A DNA stretch of 64,000 nt from CAYNUJ01 sp964573255 (lineage in GTDB: Bacteria; Bacteroidota; Ignavibacteria; Ignavibacteriales; Melioribacteraceae). Location: contig CAZNJB010000001.1 of assembly GCA_964573255.1 (NCBI GenBank), forward strand, positions 124,001 through 188,000. The letters run 5' to 3'. The notes beneath the pieces are model-generated. The model worked only from the letters and a program-made list of their open reading frames with translations. It ran no database searches and had not been told where the DNA came from. Of this stretch, positions 1-8,784 are shown piece by piece. The position numbers and the translations under genes were made by a program. Each line of letters starts with the position of its first letter. Within the stretch, counting starts at the first letter, position 1.

Positions 1-1
1 A

Positions 2-352
2 ATCGTTGCTATTTTCGATTCATCTGTCGAGAACCTAAAAAAAAGTACATCCAAACATAATGCACCCTTCCCGGTTCTTGCCGATGAGACGAATAAATAT
101 TATAAAATATTCGGCGTAAAAAAATCACTTCATGGCATGCTTTGGGGTATGCTCAAACGATTCCCATCACTTATGAAAAGTATAATTGTTTACGGTAATT
201 TCCCCTGGCCAATTAACGGAAGTTTGTTAACCATGCCAGCCGAGTTTTTAATTGACGAGAGCGGAAATATAGTAAAAGCATATTACGGTAAAGATGAAGG
301 GGATCATTTACCGATTGAGGAAATAATTGAATTTTCAAGAAATGAATATTGA
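2..352 (+). CDS. Peroxiredoxin-like (AhpC/TSA family) protein, 3' part only
   Basis: The reading frame is open from the left window edge to a TGA at 350-352, so only the C-terminal ~116 residues are present. They read like the second half of a thioredoxin-fold peroxiredoxin/AhpC-TSA-type protein: a strand with VLADETNKYYKIFGV (the 'vLaD...a.aYGv' region of the family), then a helical segment, then a strand AEFLIDESGNIVKAYYG, which matches the 'P..FliD..G.iv..y.g' strand before the last helix. The family reduces peroxides or acts as a thiol oxidoreductase in the cytoplasm. The catalytic cysteine lies upstream of the window, so activity cannot be judged, and a related redoxin or AhpC/TSA-like subfamily is possible. 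The upstream operon context is not visible. Confidence 0.6.
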   Translation: MVAIFDSSVENLKKSTSKHNAPFPVLADETNKYYKIFGVKKSLHGMLWGMLKRFPSLMKSIIVYGNFPWPINGSLLTMPAEFLIDESGNIVKAYYGKDEGDHLPIEEIIEFSRNEY

Positions 353-512
353 CATTCTTTCAAAAATTCAAATTAAAAGCACTTTTTAATTTCGAGAATA
401 TGCAAGTGCATCTCATTTTAAATAGATCAGAAGATATTTTTCTCTTGTTAAAATTTAAAAATATAAATAAGTTGGTGTACCTCGATAATTGAAAATTTGG
501 AGTAAGACTAAG

Positions 513-737
513 ATGATGTTTATCAATGATGAATGCATAAGCTGTTCAGCATGCATTGAGGAATGTGAAAGCGACGCTATTTACGAAGCCGGAGAAGAAT
601 ATGAAATCAACGGTGAAGTAAAAGAACCTCTTTCAGATGATCACACTTATATTGCACCTGAACTGTGCAACGATTGCAAGTCTTGCGTTGAAGTTTGCGC
701 GGTTGATGCAATAGAAGAAAAAGAATTAGTGAACTAA
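513..737 (+). CDS. 2[4Fe-4S] ferredoxin
   Basis: Small cytoplasmic electron carrier of about 74 residues. Two complete cluster-binding motifs are visible: CISCSACIEEC near the N-terminus and CNDCKSCVEVC near the C-terminus, both CxxCxxCxxxC. Between them is an insert of roughly 27 residues (EYEINGEVKEPLSDDHTY), as in the Chlorobium and Allochromatium-type bacterial ferredoxins. Such proteins typically donate low-potential electrons to 2-oxoacid oxidoreductases and other reductive enzymes. An upstream in-frame TTG at 489 exists, but GGAG at 499-502 sits 10 bases before ATG 513 (a second ATG follows at 516), so 513 is preferred. The gene stands alone and is followed by a hairpin at 744-763. Confidence 0.9.
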   Translation: MMFINDECISCSACIEECESDAIYEAGEEYEINGEVKEPLSDDHTYIAPELCNDCKSCVEVCAVDAIEEKELVN

Positions 738-743
738 TTCTCT

Positions 744-763
744 AAGGGGACGAAAGTCCCCTT
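744..763. terminator. GAAA-tetraloop hairpin between convergent genes
   Basis: AAGGGGAC-GAAA-GTCCCCTT is a perfect 8-bp stem with a GAAA loop. It lies 6 bases after the ferredoxin stop and 6 bases after the stop of the convergent phosphatase gene, so it can serve both strands. The T tract is weak on the + strand (CTTCATTT). Confidence 0.75.
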
Positions 764-769
764 CTTCAT

Positions 770-1543
770 TTAATTCAACAACTCCACAATTAAAGAATGA
801 ATTTCAGGAGCTGCAGCAATAATGCTATTCCCCGTCACAGGGTCTCCTCCTTTATAATCGGTTATCACTCCACCGGCACCTCTTACAACCGGTATTAAAG
901 CCATTGAATCCCATACCGACATAATAGGATCGATCATAATATCGGCGTAGCCCGTTGCTAGCAAGTAATATCCGTAACAATCACCCCAATTTCTGTATAA
1001 CTTAACGCTTTTCATCAATTGCTCGAATTTATCGATATTTTGATATTCGGCTATATTTAAATGGTCGGTGGTTAAAAAAACCGCTTCGGAAAGAGATTCA
1101 CATTTTCTAACGCCAACCTTCCTGCCGTTCAATTCAGCAGTTTCGTTATCTCCGATTAAAAATTCATTGAGAACCGGCTGATTAATAGCGCCGATAATGG
1201 GCTTCCCGTTTTTAAGCAGGGCAATCAACGTTCCGAAGGTTACCGTTCCACATATAAAACTCTTTGTCCCGTCGATTGGATCAAGAATCCACTTATATTC
1301 CGCATCCGGATTTACTTCTCCGAATTCTTCGCCCAATATACCGTGTTCGGGAAAATTCTTTTCAATCAAAGAGCGCATCTCTTCTTCCGCATTTTTATCG
1401 GCAATTGTAACCGGGGATTTGTCTGATTTAGATTCGATATTCAATTCTGTTCGAAAATATTTCCTAATTATCTTGCCACTGGCATCAGCCAGTAAACCAA
1501 TAAATTCCTTTAATTCCGTAATTTCGCTCAATTTTCTCTCCAT
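770..1543 (-). CDS. Inositol monophosphatase-family phosphatase, histidinol-phosphatase (HisN)-like
   Basis: Mg2+-dependent phosphomonoesterase of the inositol monophosphatase superfamily, 257 residues, the usual length. Seen in order: the metal-binding glutamates of GEEFG (around residue 72), the signature WILDPIDGTKSF (around 85-96) that supplies metal-binding aspartates, and a C-terminal WDSMALIPVVRGAGGVI segment (the W-D...P..EaGG motif). The DPIDGTKSF form, with K-S-F after DGT, is typical of the HisN subgroup that converts histidinol phosphate to histidinol in histidine synthesis. Substrate cannot be fixed from sequence: SuhB-type inositol-1-phosphatase or CysQ-like activity are alternatives, and there are no his genes nearby. 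It is divergently arranged with tsaC and converges on the ferredoxin gene. Confidence 0.8.
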   Translation of the reverse strand: MERKLSEITELKEFIGLLADASGKIIRKYFRTELNIESKSDKSPVTIADKNAEEEMRSLIEKNFPEHGILGEEFGEVNPDAEYKWILDPIDGTKSFICGTVTFGTLIALLKNGKPIIGAINQPVLNEFLIGDNETAELNGRKVGVRKCESLSEAVFLTTDHLNIAEYQNIDKFEQLMKSVKLYRNWGDCYGYYLLATGYADIMIDPIMSVWDSMALIPVVRGAGGVITDYKGGDPVTGNSIIAAAPEIHSLIVELLN

Positions 1544-1635
1544 TAAAATTTAAATGTTATTCAAAATTAAACTAATGCTTTAACAAACAAAAGAGCTCTA
1601 CCTTTTTTATATTTACAAATCAATAAAAAATCAAT

Positions 1636-2604
1636 ATGCTATACGTTAAAGCAAATAAAGAAACAATTCAACAGGCTGCTAATATTATAAAATCCGGCGG
1701 ACTAGTTGCATTCCCGACCGAAACGGTGTACGGTCTCGGTGCCGACGGGTTTAATCCTATTGCTGCAGCAAAAATATTTGAAGCCAAAAACCGCCCCACA
1801 TTTAATCCGCTTATTTTGCATATTAATTCATTAGAGATGCTGGAAAGTATTGCGTTTATTAATGATGAGAGAACCGAAAAACTGATTCGAAAATTTTGGG
1901 CAGGTCCTTTAACATTGGTTCTAAAAAAGAAAGACTCCGTTCCGGATATAATTACTTCAGGTCATCCAACGGTTGCGGTAAGAATGCCCGCGAATGAAAT
2001 TGCATTAGAATTAATTGAAAAAGCAGGCGTTCCGATTGCAGCACCCAGCGCTAATGCTTTTGGATTTTTAAGTCCAACTAAAGCAGAACACGTTAAAAAA
2101 CAACTCGGTGATAAAATTGATATGATTCTGGACGGAGGCTCCACAGATGTAGGAGTGGAATCCACTATAATTGAAGTTGATGATCATAATTATTATTTGC
2201 TTCGTCCCGGAGGTCTTCCGGTTGAGGAAATTGAAAAGATTGTCGGAACTTTAAAAGTAAAGGTAAGTGAATCTAATCCCAATTCACCAGGACAGTTGAA
2301 GTATCATTACTCTACCGCAAAGCCTATTAAATTTTTTGACCGTACAAACATTAACCAAATCAAAACTGATGACGGAGTACTCTTTTTTTCTGAAATTGAC
2401 GAAAGCATTGATTGTGATATTAAAAGAGTTCTATCGCCGGATGGCAATTTAAGAATAGCTGCTGCAAATTTATTTAAAGTATTGCACGAGTTAGAAGAAA
2501 GCAGTGCTAAAACAATTTACGTTGAACGAGTTCCAGAAGAAGGACTTGGCAAAGCAATAATGGACAGGCTGACAAAGGCTACGAATAAATACACATTAAA
2601 ATAA
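1636..2604 (+). CDS. tsaC: L-threonylcarbamoyladenylate synthase (Sua5/YrdC/TsaC)
   Basis: Makes threonylcarbamoyl-AMP from threonine, bicarbonate and ATP, the first step of the universal t6A37 tRNA modification. The N-terminal YrdC domain (about residues 1-205) shows the nucleotide-binding signature GGLVAFPTETVYGLGADG, then KIFEAKNRPTFNPLILHI, and FWAGPLTLVL further on. Residues 235-322 form the extra C-terminal domain of the long Sua5 form (the linker contains SPGQLKYHYSTAKP, a Sua5 hallmark), and at 322 residues it matches Sua5 rather than short TsaC. The ATG at 1636 has only a weak upstream purine tract. It is monocistronic and transcribed away from the HisN-like gene; downstream lies the palindromic repeat region at 2715-2911. 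Confidence 0.93.
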   Translation: MLYVKANKETIQQAANIIKSGGLVAFPTETVYGLGADGFNPIAAAKIFEAKNRPTFNPLILHINSLEMLESIAFINDERTEKLIRKFWAGPLTLVLKKKDSVPDIITSGHPTVAVRMPANEIALELIEKAGVPIAAPSANAFGFLSPTKAEHVKKQLGDKIDMILDGGSTDVGVESTIIEVDDHNYYLLRPGGLPVEEIEKIVGTLKVKVSESNPNSPGQLKYHYSTAKPIKFFDRTNINQIKTDDGVLFFSEIDESIDCDIKRVLSPDGNLRIAAANLFKVLHELEESSAKTIYVERVPEEGLGKAIMDRLTKATNKYTLK

Positions 2605-2714
2605 ATATCAATTTTATCCTATAAGTTTTAATCTCCTTTAATTCTCCCGCTCACTTTTATATCAATAGTTTTTATATCCTGAGAAAACGATAGTAAGATT
2701 TAAAACAAAAAGTG

Positions 2715-2911
2715 GAAAGACAAGGGAAGAACACACCAGCCAAATGTGTTCAACCCCGTCCTCCCCGTCTTTCAGAATAAAAGAGAAATAATCGACGGTA
2801 CAAACCAATACCAGTCAAGAACTATTTTTATCGCACCGTCTTCCAAGAAATGGAAGACAAAGATTGAGTAAAACCAGCCAGTTATTTACCCAATCCCGTC
2901 TCCCCGTCGAT
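2715..2911. repeat. Tandem imperfect palindromes, possible structured RNA or repeat family
   Basis: The ~390-bp gap between convergent tsaC and the giant surface gene contains no ORF but is packed with inverted repeats. Unit 1 (2715-2773) is bounded by GAAAGAC/GTCTTTC and contains GGG-aa-GAACACA (2724-2735) pairing with TGTGTTC-aa-CCC (2745-2756). Unit 3 (about 2853-2911) has the same order: AGACAA, a stem GATTGaGTAAA (2862-2872) pairing with TTTACcCAATC (2885-2895), then CCCGTC..CCCCGTC. Both loops hold CCAGCCA. Unit 2 (about 2791-2845) is a shorter, diverged copy with CCAGTCA. ATCGACGG (2791-2798) pairs with CCGTCGAT (2904-2911), and GTCTTCCA/TGGAAGAC (2838-2845/2851-2858) forms a perfect hairpin. 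The inner stems differ in sequence but keep pairing. Strand and function are unknown. Confidence 0.7.
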
Positions 2912-2963
2912 ATAATTATTCAACAAAGGAGTGGATAAAAAATCATTATATAAAGAACAAGGA

Positions 2964-2987
2964 GGGAACCCATTTGCAAGGGCTCCC
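2964..2987 (-). terminator. Hairpin after the giant surface-protein gene
   Basis: GGGAACCC (2964-2971) and GGGCTCCC (2980-2987) form an 8-bp stem with one mismatch and an 8-base loop, starting 7 bases past the stop codon on the minus strand. It is followed on that strand by TCCTTGTTCTTT, a weak U-rich tail. Probably the terminator of the surface gene. Confidence 0.65.
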
Positions 2988-2993
2988 ATCCGT

Positions 2994-5900
2994 TTATTTC
3001 ATTAGAATCATTTTCTTTGTAATTACTACATTGTTTCCTTGGAATCTATATATGTATATTCCGGAAGAAATGTTATTCGCATTAAATTGAATACTATGCC
3101 AACCGGCTTGGAAATGGCCGTTAGCCAGAGTAGTAACGAGCTGACCAAGTAGATTATAAATACTAAGCGAATAATTACCGTCTTTAGGAACACCGAATTT
3201 AATAGTTGTAGAAGGATTGAATGGATTAGGATAATTCTGTTCCAAAGTATATTCTTTCGGAATTTCTATTTCATCATTAACTCCTGTTAAGGAACCAACT
3301 TGCTTATAGATACCGCCTTCTCTTGTACCGGCATATAATGCACCCGTAGCAGGATTAACTAAGAGTGAGCTTACTCCTACTCCTCTTAATCCAATTGACG
3401 CCCACACAGTTCCGTTTGTGTTTGCACCACCGGCAGATGGAGAAGGCATATTGTTAAGCTTATAAACATCACCTAACCAAGTGGCAACATAAACATTATC
3501 GTTTGCATCAATAATTACCGAATAGACATACGCTGCATTTATTCCGTCGTTGTATGCAATCCAATTATTACCGGCGTCACTAGATTTATAAACACCACCG
3601 CCATAAGTAGCCGCATAAACGTTCATATTGGAATCAACTCCTACAGACCAAACAAAAGGATATCCAACATCCAGCATAGTCCAGTTCTCGGCTTCGTCGG
3701 TAGATTTATAAACTCCGCCGCCGAATGTACCTGCATACAAGTTACCATCAGTATCAATTGCCAATGAATGAACCGCTAAACCGAAAGGAGATAACCCTTC
3801 GTTTTTTGCAATCCAATTTTGACCGTTATCAGTAGATTTGAATATTCCAAGTCCCCAGAGTCCGGCGTATGCATTTCCATTCGAATCGAATTCGAGAGCT
3901 CTTACATCACCCGGCATTACGGGTCCGGTCCAAGTATTCCCTGAGTTCGAAGTATAAAATATGCCTTGCTCTGTACCTATGTAAATATCACCGGTATTCG
4001 GATGCACCGCAATATCCCATACAAAACCGATAATCAGATTTCCATTGATAAGTGTCCAATCATCTCCGTCGTTATAAGAGATATATAAATGACCGCCAAT
4101 AGTTCCGGCAAGCATATTGCCTTGGTTATCGTTAGTCATAGTCCAAATGATTTCTTGGAATACGAATTGATTAGTGAGATCCCAACTACCGTTGTTACCA
4201 TCGCCTGAACCTCCGCCGCTTCCGCCGCCATCATCAACATCGCCTATATTTATAGTAACACTTGCGAAATCGTCTTCATCTTCGTCACCGTTACCTGGTG
4301 TTGAATCAGGATCGCCTTGATCTGCAGCAGTAATTTCAGCAACATTGGTTATATTGGTTGTACAAGGAAGGTTCCCACCAAATGGGAAGTTATTTAACTG
4401 ACCGTTTCCAAGCATATCTTTGGCTATTAACTGTCCGCTAATTAAACCATTGTTAAAATTAACTACAGCAAAAGGAGCCAAAACGGATCCGCGTATATCA
4501 ATACCACTAATATTTAATGTGGTCGCTTTATAGAAATTGTATAATACATTTGTTATATCCGTTCCGGTTACAGTCAATCCACCGTTCCAAGTAATTGTTG
4601 TACCGTCAACATTTACAAGAACCACGGCACCGTTTGGAACTTTAATATCCATATAAGTTGAGTTAGTTAATTCAGTTCCGCTAACTTTGAAAACATTTAA
4701 GAAAGGATCGTTTCCTTCTAAAAATACTCCGCTCCACTGATATGTAGTTGTTCCGTTAACTGCATAGTCTTTCAGTGTGGAAGAAAGATTCTGTAAATAA
4801 GCCTTTGCAGCAGTAAAGTCAATTAGAGTATCTTTGCGTAAAGTTCCATCTATGGAAACATTATCCTTTGGCAAGTTAGTAGAACGTCCGTAAACTACAT
4901 TACCGAAATACACTCTTCCACTTACAAAGAACAAGTCGCGGTTTACAATAAATATATCGCTATTGGAATAACTTCCGTTTAATTTATCTCCTATTGAATA
5001 ATTGGATAATTCGGCATCGCGACCAACTGCTACTTTTCCTTCAACATCACTGGAAGGAGCCTTAAAATCTCTCCAAACAAAGAGATTATAGCCTATAGCA
5101 GGACCTAAATCAAATGTTTCAGTTACACAATCTTCAACATCAACATTTGCTGTAATTTCGAGTGATTCACTATTTCCGGAAGTTATAGTACTATTAATTG
5201 TCCATATTCCGGTTGTATTATTGTATGAACCAGCTGTTGCAGAAGCACTTGCGAATATCAATCCATCTGGCAATATATCTGTAACTTCAACACCAGTTGC
5301 ATCGGCGGGTCCGTTATTAGTAACTGTTACGGTAAAAGTAATCTGATCACCGTCATCCGGATTTAAATCACTTGCTGTTTTGGTAAGACTCAAATCAGAA
5401 TTATCCGGTAACTCAAAAATTCCGGCATCCAAAGTATGATCAATTTCGCCGGAAGATAATGTAGTGCAAATAGTTTTACCGTTAGAGTCTGCATCGGAAT
5501 CAATTGAATCATCATTTCCGGTATCTTGAGGAGAGAATGTAAAACCATCCGGCAATACGAATTCTACGTAATAATCACCTAAATCATTAGCCGGAACATT
5601 AAAATTATAAATTCCGTTTGCATCCGTTTGTGTAACCGCATACAAATCACCATTGCAAGTGAATAATTTCACTGTAACGCCTTCGTAACCCGGTTCGCCG
5701 TTATCTTGAATACCGTCTTTATCAGTATCGTTCCATACTTTATCACCAATCGAAGCGGGTTCATCATCCGGGCATATTACTGTAGCACTCCAACTATCAC
5801 TAGCCGAAATACTCGATAAATTATTATTGTTAAGAACCGGATAACCTATTGCGGTAGCTTCGTTAACTAAATTGCCGCAATCATCTGAAGTTGTTGTATA

Positions 5901-8528
5901 TATTTTATTAATTATTTTAGTTTCGCCAGGATTAACCACATCGGTCCATATCTGATTATTTCCTGCCGGATTCAACAATGCATCAAATATACTTGCACCA
6001 TTGAGTACTACATCACCTGTATTTTCTACTGTAAATGTATATGTAATATCATCGCCGGCATTAACCGATTGACTTCCCGTTTTTTCAAATGTAAATGAAG
6101 TCACGAAAAAGCCGAAATCAATAGTAAAATCGTCGGCACAATCAATTACAACTGTCGCTCTGTGAGTTACAGGATCTCCATCCGAATCAACTTCATCATC
6201 ATTCCCTGCATTTTGAGTAGTCGCATACCACTTTTCATCATCAGCATTTTTAAGAACTCCATTTACCGTAAAGTTCTGAGCTGCTATTTCAACAACATAT
6301 GTACCATTCTCTAAATTTGAAAACTCATAATGACCGTTATTATCGGTGGTATTCATTGCGATTTGAATATTGTTTTCATATAACTTAACAACAACACCAG
6401 GTATTCCGGGCTCGTTGTTATCCTGGATTCCATCTACATTTTTGTCGTGCCAAATAAAGTTGCCTATACTACTTGAACAAGAATCGGCACATAATCCGGC
6501 GTCCCAAGACATATCATTTTCACCTGGATCTAACGTAGTACAAATGGTAATACCGGTAACAGTATCAGCATCTGAATCTATATCACTAGAATTAGAGCCG
6601 CCATTGCCATCGCCATCCCCGTTGTCATCATCGCCATTATCATCATCATCACCATTATCATCGTCTCCGTTATCTCCATTATCATCATCACCGTTATCAT
6701 CTCCATTATCTCCGTTAACTCCATCTATCGTTGCATTTAGTGGAGAAAAATGATAACCATCTGGAAGATAGAATTTCACATAATAATCACCGGGAACTAA
6801 ATCCGTAAACGAATATTCCCCATTTGAGTCTGTTGTAGTTGACGCAATAAAATTTCCATCGCAGTCATATAATTCAACAGTAACGTCAGATATACCCGAT
6901 TCGTTTTCATCCTGAATACCGTCACAGTCTTCATCATTCCATACTTTATTACCAATTGAAGATGGTGTAGAAGAAGGGGTGCAGGGTTCGGGAAAAACTT
7001 TTTTGGGAGTATTTAATTTATTGGGAGAATTATGTAAAGAAACAACATCTACATTTCCAAAGCTATTGCTTCCGAAAGCAGAAGAAGTAATTGTAAATTC
7101 ATAAATCATACTAAATTCCCAATTCGGATAACTCGTATTTGGAGTGTAATTATTATCCGTTAATGGAGAATTTGTTGTCAGCACATAGCTGTAATCATTA
7201 AAATTTCTGCTCAACGAAGAATTCATATCTATAATATCATTGGCATCACCCGAATATAAATTTTCTATTCTGACACCGAAACTACTGGGGAATGAGCTTA
7301 GATTATCTTGAAAATAATCCAGATCGAAATGAATTATTTCATTATTCTGATCATCTAAAACTTTGAATTCAGCTTTATCACTTTTTAGCAGATGGGTGAA
7401 TTTATGATTATTTCCCGGCCATCCAATAGTATAATCTGGAGCAACATTTTTATCGTTATCGTAGGTATTATCATTATAATCACGGGAAATTTCCAAACGA
7501 ATATTAACGTCGCCATTAGTTAATATTGTCGTGAAGAGAGTTGCAATAGTAAATTGGGTTCCATCATCTAAAGTAATACATAATTCTTCTCCGTTTCCCC
7601 AAAAAACTTGTGCGCTCGCTTCAGCAGCGGCCGAAACAGGCGTTGCAAGAACCAAAGTTTGAACACCGTTTGGATCAGCCTTATGAGTAAATTTTGTTCC
7701 CTGAGGAATAGTCACATTTGCCGTTGCAGAAACAATGGCAGATGAATTGCTGCCTTGACTTAAAGAAACAGTTGCTTCACCATTATTATCAGTTGTTACG
7801 GTAGATAAACTTAAAGTACCACTGGTAGCACTCAAATCTACATCCACATTTTCAACTCCGTTTCCATTTGCATCCAAAACCTTAATCGTAAAATTTGCAT
7901 CGTTGCCAGTAGAAACATTTTGAGTAGAAGGAATAATCATAAGAGTAGTGGGAACTGTAGTGTTCCCTGCATTGTTATTGGCATCGGCAATTATATCTAA
8001 AGCACGATTTCTTACCGTTGAGTTGCTCACAGAATTAGCATCAATAGTTGAGCCATCGGAAAAATGCCAAATTGCAATCTGAACTGCTGCCGCTTCTTCA
8101 TTCAGATTCGAAAGTTCTCCTGATCCGTTTGTAAACGGATAATAGTTATTTAGAATATACGTTATCTCCGAGGAAGTATTTCCATTATCCTCGTAATCCT
8201 CATTAAATTTTAGAGTGTGTTCAAGGTCGATGCAATAGAAAAAAGTTGCATCACCATCCACACTTCCATTGAAAGTTCCCGCATAAACATTTTGTCCTTG
8301 TAAATTACCTGAGGGTATCTTAAACACACCGTTCACACCCGTTGCAGTTGAAGTAATTATCGCTGTAATCGCTCCCTGAATCGGAATAGGATTAATTGCC
8401 ATGTCGTTATTAGCAATAGGAACAAATTTTCCGACCCTCTTTATTAACTCTTGGGCATTAAGTTGAAAGCCCAGAATTGATGATACCATTAAAACTAGTA
8501 TCGCTATTTTTAATTTTTGGGTTCTCAA
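2994..8528 (-). CDS. Giant mosaic surface protein: thioester adhesin domain, SdrD-B repeats, choice-of-anchor A, propeller, T9SS sorting domain
   Basis: About 1844 residues. The frame is open further upstream (to 8600), but AAGGAGG (8534-8540) lies 5 bases before TTG 8528, which opens directly into a signal peptide ending near LNAQ. Domain order: Cys-Gln thioester domain (71-190, with Cys99 in FYCID and Gln150 in AVQIAIWHF, the TQxA-type site of Gram-positive adhesins); invasin-like Ig domain (200-300); an unrecognised 200-residue module; SdrD-B repeats at 524-676, 687-806 and 926-1036 (IGNKVWNDEDCDGIQD type); DUF11-like domains near 811-919 and 1044-1136; choice-of-anchor A domain (1142-1391); Gly-rich linker; BNR/sialidase-like propeller (1451-1756) with repeated GG(G)VYKS(S/T)D blades; and a C-terminal T9SS type A domain (LEQNYPNPFNP, then SGIYIYRF). 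Predicted to be exported through T9SS and to attach covalently to amines on a host or particle surface. Monocistronic. Confidence 0.88.
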   Translation of the reverse strand: MRTQKLKIAILVLMVSSILGFQLNAQELIKRVGKFVPIANNDMAINPIPIQGAITAIITSTATGVNGVFKIPSGNLQGQNVYAGTFNGSVDGDATFFYCIDLEHTLKFNEDYEDNGNTSSEITYILNNYYPFTNGSGELSNLNEEAAAVQIAIWHFSDGSTIDANSVSNSTVRNRALDIIADANNNAGNTTVPTTLMIIPSTQNVSTGNDANFTIKVLDANGNGVENVDVDLSATSGTLSLSTVTTDNNGEATVSLSQGSNSSAIVSATANVTIPQGTKFTHKADPNGVQTLVLATPVSAAAEASAQVFWGNGEELCITLDDGTQFTIATLFTTILTNGDVNIRLEISRDYNDNTYDNDKNVAPDYTIGWPGNNHKFTHLLKSDKAEFKVLDDQNNEIIHFDLDYFQDNLSSFPSSFGVRIENLYSGDANDIIDMNSSLSRNFNDYSYVLTTNSPLTDNNYTPNTSYPNWEFSMIYEFTITSSAFGSNSFGNVDVVSLHNSPNKLNTPKKVFPEPCTPSSTPSSIGNKVWNDEDCDGIQDENESGISDVTVELYDCDGNFIASTTTDSNGEYSFTDLVPGDYYVKFYLPDGYHFSPLNATIDGVNGDNGDDNGDDDNGDNGDDDNGDDDDNGDDDNGDGDGNGGSNSSDIDSDADTVTGITICTTLDPGENDMSWDAGLCADSCSSSIGNFIWHDKNVDGIQDNNEPGIPGVVVKLYENNIQIAMNTTDNNGHYEFSNLENGTYVVEIAAQNFTVNGVLKNADDEKWYATTQNAGNDDEVDSDGDPVTHRATVVIDCADDFTIDFGFFVTSFTFEKTGSQSVNAGDDITYTFTVENTGDVVLNGASIFDALLNPAGNNQIWTDVVNPGETKIINKIYTTTSDDCGNLVNEATAIGYPVLNNNNLSSISASDSWSATVICPDDEPASIGDKVWNDTDKDGIQDNGEPGYEGVTVKLFTCNGDLYAVTQTDANGIYNFNVPANDLGDYYVEFVLPDGFTFSPQDTGNDDSIDSDADSNGKTICTTLSSGEIDHTLDAGIFELPDNSDLSLTKTASDLNPDDGDQITFTVTVTNNGPADATGVEVTDILPDGLIFASASATAGSYNNTTGIWTINSTITSGNSESLEITANVDVEDCVTETFDLGPAIGYNLFVWRDFKAPSSDVEGKVAVGRDAELSNYSIGDKLNGSYSNSDIFIVNRDLFFVSGRVYFGNVVYGRSTNLPKDNVSIDGTLRKDTLIDFTAAKAYLQNLSSTLKDYAVNGTTTYQWSGVFLEGNDPFLNVFKVSGTELTNSTYMDIKVPNGAVVLVNVDGTTITWNGGLTVTGTDITNVLYNFYKATTLNISGIDIRGSVLAPFAVVNFNNGLISGQLIAKDMLGNGQLNNFPFGGNLPCTTNITNVAEITAADQGDPDSTPGNGDEDEDDFASVTINIGDVDDGGGSGGGSGDGNNGSWDLTNQFVFQEIIWTMTNDNQGNMLAGTIGGHLYISYNDGDDWTLINGNLIIGFVWDIAVHPNTGDIYIGTEQGIFYTSNSGNTWTGPVMPGDVRALEFDSNGNAYAGLWGLGIFKSTDNGQNWIAKNEGLSPFGLAVHSLAIDTDGNLYAGTFGGGVYKSTDEAENWTMLDVGYPFVWSVGVDSNMNVYAATYGGGVYKSSDAGNNWIAYNDGINAAYVYSVIIDANDNVYVATWLGDVYKLNNMPSPSAGGANTNGTVWASIGLRGVGVSSLLVNPATGALYAGTREGGIYKQVGSLTGVNDEIEIPKEYTLEQNYPNPFNPSTTIKFGVPKDGNYSLSIYNLLGQLVTTLANGHFQAGWHSIQFNANNISSGIYIYRFQGNNVVITKKMILMK
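6591..6722 (-). repeat. Acidic Asp/Asn/Gly repeat inside the first SdrD-B domain
   Basis: Codes for about 44 residues made almost wholly of NGDD, NGDDD and NGD blocks (residues about 603-646 of the surface protein). It sits exactly where the third SdrD-B repeat has the short calcium loop GNDDSIDSDAD, so it looks like an in-place expansion of that loop. On the + strand it is a run of ATC/ATT-ATC-type triplets, so slippage would change length without breaking frame. Confidence 0.75.
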
Positions 8529-8533
8529 TGGAA

Positions 8534-8540
8534 CCTCCTT
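8534..8540 (-). promoter_or_regulatory. Strong ribosome-binding site deciding a TTG start
   Basis: AAGGAGG on the minus strand, 5 bases before the TTG at 8528. It is the reason for starting the surface protein at 8528 and not at an upstream codon near 8600, and it puts the signal peptide at the extreme N-terminus. Confidence 0.8.
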
Positions 8541-8784
8541 TCGCAAAGAATTGCATTTTTTGTATTGTGCACAAAGTAGCAATCCCAAAAGTGGTGCCAA
8601 AGATTAATAACTTTGATTTGGGGCGGAAAAGGGAATTAATGTCTTTCGATGGGAAATATGTAATGTTTCATTTTGATAATTAAGCCATTAATGATACGCT
8701 GATTTTCGCATAATTAATGCTTAATTCTGGAAAAGTTAATTGTGGGTTATTTATAAATGAAGGATTTATTTATTAAAAATCGAT

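Noticed and set aside
391..414. Hairpin between the peroxiredoxin tail and ferredoxin
   Set aside because: ATGCA/TGCAT arms leave only a 2-base loop and no T tract follows, so it is not a convincing terminator.
2715..2911. Repeats considered as a CRISPR array
   Set aside because: Copies are diverged, spaced irregularly (75 then 63 bases) and consist of paired arms; there are no identical short repeats with unique spacers and no cas genes.
6370..6753. 127-codon + strand ORF rich in Ser/Pro/Leu
   Set aside because: It is the antisense shadow of the Asp/Asn/Gly repeat in the giant surface gene. Its low-complexity composition comes from the repeat, and no ribosome-binding site is evident.
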